Source of the DNA: Streptomyces sp. NBC_00523
GTDB lineage: Bacteria; Actinomycetota; Actinomycetes; Streptomycetales; Streptomycetaceae
Length of the DNA stretch: 64,000 nt
Assembly: GCF_036346615.1 (NCBI RefSeq)
Contig: NZ_CP107836.1
Span: 62,001 to 126,000 of the forward strand
Direction: 5' to 3'
The position numbers and the translations under genes are program-made. Below are positions 53,071 to 61,720 of the stretch, one piece after another. Position 1 is the first letter of the stretch; every line of letters begins with the position of its first letter. The notes under the pieces are model-generated. The model was not told the DNA's origin and did no database searches. It saw nothing but the letters and a program-made list of their open reading frames with translations.

Positions 53071-53701
53071 ATGAGTAGCGATGTCTGGCCGATGGTGCAT
53101 GCGGAGCCTGCGGCGCTGATCGATGACCTCGCGCGACTCGATGACGCGCAGTGGGAGCTTCCTTCGCTGTGTGCGGGATGGACCGTGCATGACGTGGCTG
53201 CCCATCTGGTCGACACCGCTCGGACGACACGGCTCGGGTTTCGTGGTCGGCCTTGCCAGGGAGCGGTTCGACTTCGACCGTCAGAACGCACGCGGTGTGG
53301 AGCGGGAGCGAGGCGCCTCCCCGCAGGAGACGTTGCAGCGGCTTCGTCGGGTGGCGTCGCGGACGTCGACGCCTCCGGCGCCCTTGGACAGCCGGCTCGT
53401 CGAGCAGGTCGTGCACGGTGAGGACATCCGCAGGCCGTTGGGGCTCGCCCACCCCTACCCGCCGGTGGCCGTCGCCCGGTCACTGCGCCTGCAGCTCCGC
53501 ACCCCCGCGTCCTTCCGCGGGGCCAAGGAACTGACGGCCCGTGTCCGGCTCACGGCGACGGACGCCGAGCTGTCCGCAGGGAACGGTCCGGAGGTCAGAG
53601 GGCCCGCCCTTTCCTTGCTGCTGGCCGTCTCCGGTCGGCAGGTCGTACGGGAGGAGCTCGACGGGCCGGGAGCGGCCGCGCTCCTGGCACCACGACGGTG
53701 A
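53071..53701 (+). pseudogene. Maleylpyruvate isomerase-like gene with one frameshift
   Basis: Starts at ATG 53071 behind GGAGGAG. Frame 1 gives LCAGWTVHDVAAHLVDTART (metal-binding helix with Asp and His), the signature of the mycothiol-dependent isomerase/DinB-like fold. At TTT 53239-53241 one extra T shifts the frame. The rest (VVGLARERFDFDRQNARG; DSRLVEQVVHGEDIRRPLG; LLLAVSGRQVVREELDGPG) continues in the next frame to TGA 53701. Removing one T restores a protein of about 210 aa. It is either a recent pseudogene or a sequencing error in a T run. Confidence 0.75.
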
Positions 53702-53792
53702 CACCCGAGTTCGGGTCGCGTGCCTCGCCGCACGCGGCCGTACGGTCGGTGGCCCCGGCCCCTCGTCGCGACTCCGGCGGAAGGCGCCGGGC

Positions 53793-54845
53793 TCAGGGCG
53801 TCCCGACGATCTCGGGCGCCTTCGCCGTGCTGCCGCGTTCGATGAGGTCGGGCAGGGCCACCCGCACGGTGCGCGGCGGACCCCCGTCGAGCAGGGTGGT
53901 GAGCTCCCGTGCCGCGAGCCGGCCGAAGGCGACCGGGTCGCGCGAGAGCGCGGTCAGCCAGGGTGCGGTCAGCCGGCACAGCGCGGAGTCCTCCCAGGAC
54001 ACCACCGACACATCGCCCGGGACCCGGACCCCCAGCCCGGTCGCCACGGCCACCCCGGCCGCCGCCATCACGTCGTTGTCGTAGATCAGCGCGGTCGGCG
54101 GGTCGGTCCGCTCCAGGACCCGGCGGGTGGCGGCCGCGCCCTCGGTGTCGGAGTAGTCCGTGGTCACCGAGTGCACCCCGGCCAGGCCGCGCCGGTCCGC
54201 CTCCAGGCGGAGCGAGCGGATGCGGCGGTCGGTGTGCGCGAGCGAGGGGAGACCGGCGATGTGCACGATGCGCCGGTGCCCGAGCTCGTACAGACGGCCC
54301 ACGATCGCCGCCATCGCGCCCGCGTCGTCGGCGCGGACCTGGGAGAGGCCGGGGTGAGGGCCGGTGTCGGTGCCGGGGAGGGCACCGATGATGACGCCGG
54401 GGAGGCCCAGTTCATCGAGGAGGGAGACGCGGGGGTCATCCGTACGCGGATCCACGACGAGCACGCCGTCGACCCGGTGTTCGGCCCACCAGCGCCGGTA
54501 GACCCCGCACTCGTCCGCCACGTCGTCCATCACCTGGAAGAGCAGACCCAGATGACGCTCGGACAGCACCTCCTGGATGCCGGAGATCAGCTGGAGGAAG
54601 AACGAGTCCACCCCGAGATTGGCCGCCGGGCGCGCCACGACCAGGCCGACGGTGGCCGATCCCTCGCCGGACAGGGCGCGGGCGGCGGCGCTCGGGCGCC
54701 AGCCCAGCTGTTCGGCGACGCGCCGCACCCGGGCGCGGGTGACCTCGGAGACACCCGGACGGTCGTTGAGCGCGAAGGAGACGGCGCTCTCCGAGACACC
54801 GGCCCGCTGGGCGATGTCCTTCATGGTCGGCCGCTTCGGAGCCAC
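53793..54845 (-). CDS. LacI-family regulator of the N-glycan locus
   Basis: 350 aa. The HTH is MKDIAQRAGVSESAVSFALN, followed by VGLVVARPAANLGVDSFFLQ, DGVLVVDPRTDDPRV, HRRIVHIAGLPS and DVSVVSWEDSALCRLTAPWLT. GTG 54845 gives the usual short leader before the HTH and has GGAAGTGAGG upstream; GTG 54902 is the alternative. Divergent from the ABC transporter operon, with two near-identical LacI operators between the genes. It probably represses the whole locus and itself. Confidence 0.93.
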   Translation of the reverse strand: MAPKRPTMKDIAQRAGVSESAVSFALNDRPGVSEVTRARVRRVAEQLGWRPSAAARALSGEGSATVGLVVARPAANLGVDSFFLQLISGIQEVLSERHLGLLFQVMDDVADECGVYRRWWAEHRVDGVLVVDPRTDDPRVSLLDELGLPGVIIGALPGTDTGPHPGLSQVRADDAGAMAAIVGRLYELGHRRIVHIAGLPSLAHTDRRIRSLRLEADRRGLAGVHSVTTDYSDTEGAAATRRVLERTDPPTALIYDNDVMAAAGVAVATGLGVRVPGDVSVVSWEDSALCRLTAPWLTALSRDPVAFGRLAARELTTLLDGGPPRTVRVALPDLIERGSTAKAPEIVGTP

Positions 54846-54958
54846 CCGTGCCTCACTTCCTGCCTCGCCCGGGGGTACTGACGGGCCGTCGGGCCCGCTC
54901 ACCCCCGGGCATCGTAGAGGTTCCCCGGCCGTTTGGTCGAGAGAGGACGCCCAACCGA

Positions 54959-54972
54959 CTAATGCGCTTGAG
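54959..54972. promoter_or_regulatory. LacI operator 1 of the N-glycan locus
   Basis: CTAATGCGCTTGAG matches CTAAnGCGCnTTAG with one mismatch. It pairs as a larger perfect 12-bp inverted repeat with 54986-54997. Confidence 0.8.
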
Positions 54973-54982
54973 CTGCACCTAG

Positions 54983-54996
54983 CTAAAGCGCATTAG
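54983..54996. promoter_or_regulatory. LacI operator 2 of the N-glycan locus
   Basis: CTAAAGCGCATTAG fits the palindrome CTAAnGCGCnTTAG fully. Its centre is 24 bp from operator 1, about two helical turns. A possible -35/-10 pair for the repressor gene (minus strand TTGACG 55010-55005, 17 nt, TTTAGC 54987-54982) overlaps it. Confidence 0.82.
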
Positions 54997-55188
54997 TAAG
55001 CAGCCGTCAATAGCTCGTCACAAGTCCTTGACCTGCACAGACGTGACAACGGGAGATTATTTTCCGGTGAATGTATTGACTTTGAGCACAGGCGCATTGC
55101 AGGGTCTGTCGGGCGAACGCGGCCCGCCGGGTCAGGGACCCCGGGACCACCGTCCGCGCGCCTGGTCCGAGCAAAGGAGCCGTTCACC

Positions 55189-56475
55189 GTGCACATCTCC
55201 CGCAGAGCAGTCGCCGCTGCCGCCGTCCTCGCCACCGTCCTGCCGCTGAGCGCCTGCGGCGGGGGATCCGGCTCGGACTCGTCCGACGCCTCGGGCAAGG
55301 TCGAAGGGAAGATCACCTTCCAGACCTGGAACCTCCAGGCGAACTTCAAGGACTACTTCAACGGCGTGATCGCGGACTTCGAGAAGAAGTACCCGGGCAC
55401 CGAAGTCAAGTGGGTCGACCGCCCCGGCGAGGGCTACGCGGACAAGATCAGCGCGGACGCGGCCGGCGGCACCCTGCCCGACGTCGTCAACGTCTCGCCG
55501 GACCTGGTGGCTCCGCTGGCCAAGGCCGGTCTCGCCCTCGACCTCGACAAGGCCGCGCCGAAGTACCGCAAGGAGTACCTGGACGGCGCCTGGAAGAGCC
55601 ACCAGATACCCGGCACGGAGGGCACGTACGCCTTCCCCTGGTACCTCAACACCGGGCCGATGTTCTACAACAAGCGGCTGTTCAAGGACGCCGGACTCGA
55701 CCCGCAGAAGCCGCCGACCACGTACGACGAGGTCTTCGCGGACGGTCTGAAGCTGGCGGAGAAGAGTCACGGCAAGGTCGCCACCCTCGCCAACGTCCCC
55801 ACCATCGAGGACTTCGGCCGGTACGGCGGGCAGCTGATGAACAAGGAGGGCACGGGCTTCGCCTTCAACGACGCGAAGGGCGTCGAACTGCTCACGCACT
55901 ACAAGGAGTTGTACGACGCCAAGGCGCTCGACCCGCAGGCGCTGACCGCGACGCCGGAGTCCTCGGGCCACAAGTTCCTCACCGAGTCCGTGGCGATGAA
56001 TCCGGGCAGCGCGCTGGACCTGGCCAACTTCAAGAAGCAGGCCCCGAGCCTCTACAAGAGCATCGGGATCACCGACCAGGTCAGCAGTACCGGCAAGGCC
56101 AACATGTACGTCATGGGCGTCATGGTGAACGCGCAGTCCAAGCGCAAGCCCGCCGCCGTGGCCTTCGCCCACTACGTGACCGACGCGACCCGGCAGATGG
56201 AGTTCGCCAAGCAGGTCGCCATCTTCCCGAGCACCGCCGGCTCGCTCGACGACCCGTACTTCACCAAGGAGGACGGGACGGACGAGACCCGCGTCCGCGT
56301 CGCCGCCGCGAAGTCCCTGAAGACGGCCGTCAACTACACCCCGGTGCTGTTCAGCGAGCAGATGAAGACCGAGCTGCGCAACCAGATCGCCAAGGCGCTG
56401 CAAGGGAAGCAGAGCCCCAAGGAAGCCCTTGACAACGCTGTCAAGGCGTGTGACCGGCTGTTGCAGCAGAGCTGA
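55189..56475 (+). CDS. Sugar ABC transporter substrate-binding lipoprotein
   Basis: 428 aa. The signal peptide MHISRRAVAAAAVLATVLPL leads to the lipobox SACGG (Cys near 22). Typical binding-protein segments: FKDYFNGVIADFEKKYPGTE, AFPWYLNTGPMFYNKRLFKD, and NPGSALDLANFKKQAPSLYK. GTG 55189 has AAAGGAG 10 nt upstream. First gene of the operon, divergent from LacI. By context it binds an N-glycan-derived oligosaccharide. Confidence 0.95.
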   Translation: MHISRRAVAAAAVLATVLPLSACGGGSGSDSSDASGKVEGKITFQTWNLQANFKDYFNGVIADFEKKYPGTEVKWVDRPGEGYADKISADAAGGTLPDVVNVSPDLVAPLAKAGLALDLDKAAPKYRKEYLDGAWKSHQIPGTEGTYAFPWYLNTGPMFYNKRLFKDAGLDPQKPPTTYDEVFADGLKLAEKSHGKVATLANVPTIEDFGRYGGQLMNKEGTGFAFNDAKGVELLTHYKELYDAKALDPQALTATPESSGHKFLTESVAMNPGSALDLANFKKQAPSLYKSIGITDQVSSTGKANMYVMGVMVNAQSKRKPAAVAFAHYVTDATRQMEFAKQVAIFPSTAGSLDDPYFTKEDGTDETRVRVAAAKSLKTAVNYTPVLFSEQMKTELRNQIAKALQGKQSPKEALDNAVKACDRLLQQS

Positions 56476-56483
56476 GCCCTCCC

Positions 56484-57401
56484 GTGAAATCCCCCTCCCC
56501 CACCGCCGCGGCGGGCCGGCCCACCAGCCGGATCCGCCGCCATCTGCCCCTCAGCCCCTGGCTGTTCGCGGCGCCCGGTCTGATCGTGGTCGGCGCCTTC
56601 AGCCTCTACCCGTTCTTCAGCACGCTGGTGAACTCCTTCACCGACCGGCGGACGCTGGTCCCCGGCTCGTTCGTCGGCCTGGCGAACTTCCGGGAGCTGC
56701 TGCACGACGAGATGTTCTGGACCGGCCTGCGCAACAGCGTGCTGTACGTCGTCGGCGTGGTCCCCGCGCTCGTCATCCTGCCGCTGCTGCTGGCGATGCT
56801 CGTCCAGCGGCACATCCCCGGCATCACCTTCTTCCGGTCGGCGTTCTACACCCCGGTCGTCGCGTCCATCGTGGTCGTCGGCCTGATCTGGGTGTGGATG
56901 CTGGACGACCGCGGGCTGATCAACGCGGTCCTGGAAGCCGTCGGCATCGGCAAGGTCGGCTTCCTCAGCGACCAGTGGCTGCTGCTGGGCAGCGCGATGA
57001 CGGTCACGGTCTGGAAGGGCCTCGGCTACTACATGATCATCTACCTGGCCGCCCTCGCGAACGTACCGAGGGAGCTGCACGAGGCCGCGTCCGTGGACGG
57101 TGCCGGTGTCGTACGCCGCTTCTTCACGGTCACCGTGCCCGCCATCCGGTCCACGATGGTGCTGGTCGCGGCCCTCTCCTCGGTCTCCGCCTTCAAGGTG
57201 TTCTCCGAGGTCTACCTGATGGCCGGCCCCTCCGGCGGCCCCGCGGGCGAGGACACCACCCTGGTGATGCTCGTCCAGCGGGTCGGCACCGGGCTGAGCG
57301 GGCGGGTCGGTTACGCCTCCGCCATCTCGGTCGTCATCTTCGTCGTCACCGTCGGCCTGATGCTGCTGGTGCTCCGCGCCGACCGCAAGGAGGACGCGTG
57401 A
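56484..57401 (+). CDS. Sugar ABC transporter permease 1
   Basis: 305 aa with six membrane segments (LSPWLFAAPGLIVVGAFSLY first) and the EAA loop PRELHEAASVDGAGVVRRFF (about 193-212). GTG 56484 lies 8 nt after the binding-protein stop. Its TGA overlaps the GTG of permease 2. No ATPase gene is present, so a shared MsiK-like ATPase is presumed. Confidence 0.95.
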   Translation: MKSPSPTAAAGRPTSRIRRHLPLSPWLFAAPGLIVVGAFSLYPFFSTLVNSFTDRRTLVPGSFVGLANFRELLHDEMFWTGLRNSVLYVVGVVPALVILPLLLAMLVQRHIPGITFFRSAFYTPVVASIVVVGLIWVWMLDDRGLINAVLEAVGIGKVGFLSDQWLLLGSAMTVTVWKGLGYYMIIYLAALANVPRELHEAASVDGAGVVRRFFTVTVPAIRSTMVLVAALSSVSAFKVFSEVYLMAGPSGGPAGEDTTLVMLVQRVGTGLSGRVGYASAISVVIFVVTVGLMLLVLRADRKEDA

Positions 57402-58258
57402 GCTTCCTGAAGACCACCGACGCCGAGGGCCGGCGGGTCCCCGTCTGGCAGCTCGTGCTGCGGTACGTGCTGCTGCTGGCGGTCCTGGCCCTGACCGTCG
57501 GGCCGTTCCTGTGGCAGCTGTCCACCTCGCTGAAGGGCCCGAACGAGGACATCTTCAGCTCCCCGCCGAAGTTCTTCCCGAGCGATCCGACCCTGGACAA
57601 CTACAGCCGGGTCGCCGACACGATCCCTGTCTGGGACTACGCGCTGAACTCGCTCAAGGTCGCCTCCGCCAACGTGGTCACCAACTGCGTCGGCTCGGCG
57701 CTCGCGGGGTACGCCCTGGCGAGGCTCCGCTACCGGGGGCGCAGGGCCGCGACGCTGGCGTTCATCCTCGCCATGCTCGTACCCGTGGAGGGCATCATCA
57801 TCGCCCAGTTCACCACCATGCGTGACCTGGGGCTGAACAACACCCTGATCGGTGTGCTGCTGCCGGGGTCGGTCGGCGCGATGAACGTCCTCCTGATGCG
57901 GAACGCGTTCCTGAACCTCCCCGTGGAGATCGAGGAGGCGGCGTTCGTGGACGGTGCCAACGTCTGGCAGCGCTTCCTGCGGATCGCGCTGCCCTCCGTC
58001 AAGGGCACCCTCGCCGTCGTCGCGATCTTCGCCTTCATGGGCTCGTGGGACGACTTCCTGTGGCCGCTGATCGTCCTCAGCGACCCGGAGAACTTCACCC
58101 TGACCATCGGTCTGAACTACCTGCACGGCACCTTCGCCAACGACGAACGGCTCGTCGCGGCGGGCACGATCATCGCCGTGCTGCCGCTCATCATCCTCTT
58201 CGCGGGGCTGCAGCGCTTCTTCTTCCGGGGCGTCGGCGAAGGCGCCGTCAAGGGCTGA
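57398..58258 (+). CDS. Sugar ABC transporter permease 2
   Basis: 286 aa with six membrane segments (LVLRYVLLLAVLALTVGPFL first) and the EAA loop PVEIEEAAFVDGANVWQRFL (about 179-198). AAGGAGG precedes GTG 57398, which overlaps the previous stop. Partner of permease 1. Confidence 0.95.
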   Translation: MSFLKTTDAEGRRVPVWQLVLRYVLLLAVLALTVGPFLWQLSTSLKGPNEDIFSSPPKFFPSDPTLDNYSRVADTIPVWDYALNSLKVASANVVTNCVGSALAGYALARLRYRGRRAATLAFILAMLVPVEGIIIAQFTTMRDLGLNNTLIGVLLPGSVGAMNVLLMRNAFLNLPVEIEEAAFVDGANVWQRFLRIALPSVKGTLAVVAIFAFMGSWDDFLWPLIVLSDPENFTLTIGLNYLHGTFANDERLVAAGTIIAVLPLIILFAGLQRFFFRGVGEGAVKG

Positions 58259-58304
58259 GCCGGACCGCCCCCTCGCACCACTAGAACCAGGACTCCTGTT
58301 CCGT

Positions 58305-59558
58305 ATGAGCACCTCCCCCGTGCGTTTCGGCGCCAACTACACGCCCAGCCAGGGCTGGTTCCACCACTGGCTGGACTTCGACCTCGACGCCGTACGCGCC
58401 GACCTGGACTCGATCGCCGGCCTCGGCCTCGACCACATCCGGGTCTTCCCGCTCTGGCCGCTCTTCCAGCCCAACCGCGCCCTGATCCGCCCGCGCGCCG
58501 TCGAGCAGCTCGTGCAGCTCGCCGACGCCGCCGCCGAACGCGGCCTCGACGTCAACGTGGACGGGCTCCAGGGCCACCTGTCGAGCTTCGACTTCCTGCC
58601 CGCCTGGACCGGTACGTGGCACCGGCGCAACCTCTTCACCGACCCGGACGTCCTCGCCGGGCAGGCCGAGTACCTGCGCACCCTGGCCGCCGCCCTCGCC
58701 GACCGGCCGCATTTCATCGGGATGACCCTGGGCAACGAGATCAACCAGTTCTCCGGCGACCCGCACCCCGACCCCGACCGCATCACGCCCGCGCAGGCGG
58801 ACGCCTGGCTGACCCGGATGCTGGCGGCCTGCGAGGAGGGGGCGCCGGGCAAGCTCCACCTGCACGCGGAGTACGACGCCGCCTGGTACCAGGACGACCA
58901 CGCCTTCACCCCGGCGCAGGCCGCACGCAGGGGCGCCGTCACCGCCGTGCACTCCTGGGTCTTCAACGGCACCGCCCAGCGCCACGGCCGTACCGGCACC
59001 GCCACCGAGCACCACGCCGCCTACCTCATCGAACTCTCCAAGGCGTGGGCGCTCGACCCGCACCGGCCGGTCTGGCTCCAGGAGGTCGGCGCTCCTGCCC
59101 CGCTGATCCCCGCCGAGCACGCCGCCGCGTTCACCGAGGCGACCGTGGCCAACGCCCTGGACTGCGAGGACGTGTGGGGCGTCACCTGGTGGTGCTCCCA
59201 CGACGTGTCGCGCTCGCTGGCCGACTTCCCGGAGCTGGAGTACAGCCTCGGGCTGCTGACCAACGACCGCCGGGTCAAGCCGGCCGGCCGGACCATCGCC
59301 CGCATTGTCCAGGAGCAGCGCGGCCGCGCCCACCGCCCCGCGCCCCGGACCACGGCGCTCGTCGTGGACACCGGGGACGACGAGACCGCGCCCCGCCGCT
59401 CCGTCTGCGCCCCCGGCGGCGCGGTCTTCGAGGCGTTCGCCCGGCTCACCGCCGAGGGCGTCCGCCCCACCACCGTCCTCGCGAGCAGGGCCGCCGACCA
59501 GGACCACCTGGCCGCCCGTGGCATCACGAAGGTCGTCACGCCCGAAGAGGTCAGCTGA
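58305..59558 (+). CDS. GH5-type glycosidase, likely beta-mannosidase (GH5_18-like)
   Basis: 417 aa, no signal peptide. It has a TIM-barrel GH5 layout: GLDHIRVFPLWPLFQPN, NVDGLQGHLSSFDFLP, the acid/base IGMTLGNEINQFSGD (Glu about 148), AVHSWVFNGTAQRHGR, the nucleophile PVWLQEVGAPAPL (Glu about 263), and GVTWWCSHDVSRSL. Genes of this type beside endo-beta-N-acetylglucosaminidase and alpha-mannosidase genes belong to subfamily GH5_18, which cleaves the Man-beta-1,4-GlcNAc core of N-glycans. The subfamily call is from context and overall pattern. Intracellular location fits action on an imported fragment. Confidence 0.85.
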   Translation: MSTSPVRFGANYTPSQGWFHHWLDFDLDAVRADLDSIAGLGLDHIRVFPLWPLFQPNRALIRPRAVEQLVQLADAAAERGLDVNVDGLQGHLSSFDFLPAWTGTWHRRNLFTDPDVLAGQAEYLRTLAAALADRPHFIGMTLGNEINQFSGDPHPDPDRITPAQADAWLTRMLAACEEGAPGKLHLHAEYDAAWYQDDHAFTPAQAARRGAVTAVHSWVFNGTAQRHGRTGTATEHHAAYLIELSKAWALDPHRPVWLQEVGAPAPLIPAEHAAAFTEATVANALDCEDVWGVTWWCSHDVSRSLADFPELEYSLGLLTNDRRVKPAGRTIARIVQEQRGRAHRPAPRTTALVVDTGDDETAPRRSVCAPGGAVFEAFARLTAEGVRPTTVLASRAADQDHLAARGITKVVTPEEVS

Positions 59559-59613
59559 CCTCGCGTCACCCCGCACCGCACCGGAATCGAACCCGCACGA
59601 TACGGAGCACACC

Positions 59614-61680
59614 ATGACCCAGTCCCCGCGACGCCCGTCCGCACCCAGCCGCCGCACCGTGGTCCTCGCCGGAGCCGGAACCGCCGCCGCTCTGCTCACT
59701 CCCGGCCCGGCCACGACCGCCCACGCCGCCGCACCTGCCGCGGCGCAGCCCTGCGCCTCGTACTGGTTCCCCGACTCGCTGCCCGCCGGCACGCCCGGCG
59801 ACGGCATCACCTGGCGGAGCCTGAAGGCCTGGCGCCCGGAGACCGACCCGGACCTGCCGTTCAACACCGCGTCCGTACCGCTCGCCGAGCGCTTCACCCC
59901 GGTCCCGGCCAACGCCACGGCCCGGACCGACCAGGCGCGGATCACCTCGCTGGTGGCGTTCGGGAACACCGCGGGCAACCCGTCACAGGGCTCGGCCACC
60001 GCCGACTACTACGCGTTGAACCACTGGGCGTACATAGATGAGCTGGTCTTCTGGGGCGGCTCGGCGGGCGAGGGCCTGATCCTCGCGCCGAACGCCCCGG
60101 TCGTGGACGCGGCCCATCGCCACGGCGTGCCCGTCCTCGGGACCGTGTTCCTGCCGCCCGTGCACCACGGCGGCGACCTCCGGTGGACCCGCGACCTCGT
60201 GCAGCGCGACGCGGCCGGGCGCTTCCCGCTGGCCGCCAAGCTGGTGGAGGCGGCCGTCGCGCACGGCTTCGACGGCTGGTTCCTCAACGCCGAGACCGAG
60301 GGCGGGGACGCCGCGCTCGGCGCCGAGATGCTGGCCTTCGTCACCGAGCTCCGGGCGCGCAGCGACGCGGCGGGGCTGCGCATCACCTGGTACGACGCGA
60401 TGACGGTGAAGGGCGAGGTCGGCTGGCAGGGCGCGCTCAACTCCGAGAACACCGCGCTGTTCCGGGAGGCGGACTCGATGTTCGTGGACTTCCGCTGGAC
60501 GCCCGCGTCGCTCACCTCCTCCGCGGCGAACGCCGAGGCCGCCGGACGCAGCCGGTACGCCCTCTGGGCGGGTGTCGATGTCGAGTCGACCGGCTGGAAC
60601 GCCTCCGTCGACTGGGACGCGATCATTCCGGCCGACCGGCCGCACACGGTCGGCTACGGCTTCTACCGGCCGGAGTGGACCCGCAGCCATCTTCCGGATG
60701 ACCGTACGCCCGCTCAGTTCCACGCCGCCGACCAGCGGTTCTGGACCGGGCGGTCCCTGGACCCGGCCCGGCCGGACGGTACGGACAGCTGGCGCGCGCC
60801 CGCGACGGCGGTGGCCGACCGCTCGACGGTGAACCGGCTGCCGTTCGCCACCACCTTCAACACCGGCCACGGCCTGCGCTGGTACGAGAACGGCCGGGTC
60901 GCCTCGGACGCCGAGTGGAACCACCTCGGGGTCCAGGACCGGCTGCCGGGCCGCCGCTGGGTCGTCCGCACCGAGGGCCGGCTCCCGTCCGTGGGCTTCG
61001 ACTTCGAGGACGCCTGGCGCGGGGGCAGCAGCCTCCTGGTCGCCGGGGAGTTCGACGCCCCGGTCACCGTCGACCTCCACCGCACCCGGCTGCCGCTGTC
61101 CCGGCGCACGGTCGTGGAGCTGACCCACCGCACCGACGCGGGCTCGGGCCCGGTCACCGTCGAGCTGGCCGTCGCCCTGCACGAGCCGGACCGGCCGGGC
61201 GAGCCGGTGGCGTACACCTACGTACCGGCGGGCGAACTCCGGGCGGGCGGCGGCGGATGGACCACTTCCACGCTGCGGCTGAACTCCCTCTCCGGTAGGG
61301 CCGGTACGGTCCACGCGCTCGGGGTGCGCCTCACCGCGTCCGGTCCGGTGCGCTGGCGGCTCGGCGCCGTGGCCGTACGGGACCGGGCCGAGACGCCCGC
61401 CGCGCCGACCGGACTGCGGGTCACCGGAGCGTCCCGGGGCACCGACGGCACGGACCTCCGGCTGCGCTGGCACCGCTCCCCCGGTACCCCGCGCCACTAC
61501 GAGCTGCACCGCGTGCTGTCCGACGGCACCCGGCGCTTCCTGGGCGCCACCGCCTCCACCGCGTTCTTCGTGCCCGGCCTGCGCCGGGAACCGGGCGAGA
61601 AAGCCGCTCGTTTCCAGGTCAGGGCAGTTGGCGAGCTGTACACGACCTCCGGCAGCGCCTCCACCGCGCACCGCTGGTAA
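59614..61680 (+). CDS. Secreted endo-beta-N-acetylglucosaminidase (GH85)
   Basis: 688 aa. A twin-arginine signal (SRRTVVLAGAGTAAALL, cleavage near AHAA at about 40) precedes a GH85 catalytic barrel: CASYWFPDSLPAGTPGDGI, LNHWAYIDELVFWGGSAGEG, GVPVLGTVFLPPVHHGG, and the catalytic pair in GFDGWFLNAETEGGDA (Asn and Glu about 229-231). ITWYDAMTVKGEVGWQGALN is also typical. C-terminal beta-sandwich regions and a fibronectin-like domain (about 600-688) follow. It releases N-glycans by cutting the chitobiose core outside the cell, upstream of transport. GGAG precedes ATG 59614. Confidence 0.93.
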   Translation: MTQSPRRPSAPSRRTVVLAGAGTAAALLTPGPATTAHAAAPAAAQPCASYWFPDSLPAGTPGDGITWRSLKAWRPETDPDLPFNTASVPLAERFTPVPANATARTDQARITSLVAFGNTAGNPSQGSATADYYALNHWAYIDELVFWGGSAGEGLILAPNAPVVDAAHRHGVPVLGTVFLPPVHHGGDLRWTRDLVQRDAAGRFPLAAKLVEAAVAHGFDGWFLNAETEGGDAALGAEMLAFVTELRARSDAAGLRITWYDAMTVKGEVGWQGALNSENTALFREADSMFVDFRWTPASLTSSAANAEAAGRSRYALWAGVDVESTGWNASVDWDAIIPADRPHTVGYGFYRPEWTRSHLPDDRTPAQFHAADQRFWTGRSLDPARPDGTDSWRAPATAVADRSTVNRLPFATTFNTGHGLRWYENGRVASDAEWNHLGVQDRLPGRRWVVRTEGRLPSVGFDFEDAWRGGSSLLVAGEFDAPVTVDLHRTRLPLSRRTVVELTHRTDAGSGPVTVELAVALHEPDRPGEPVAYTYVPAGELRAGGGGWTTSTLRLNSLSGRAGTVHALGVRLTASGPVRWRLGAVAVRDRAETPAAPTGLRVTGASRGTDGTDLRLRWHRSPGTPRHYELHRVLSDGTRRFLGATASTAFFVPGLRREPGEKAARFQVRAVGELYTTSGSASTAHRW

Positions 61681-61720
61681 CCCCCCACCCGACCCACCCA
61701 CTCACAACGGAGTCCCCCTC

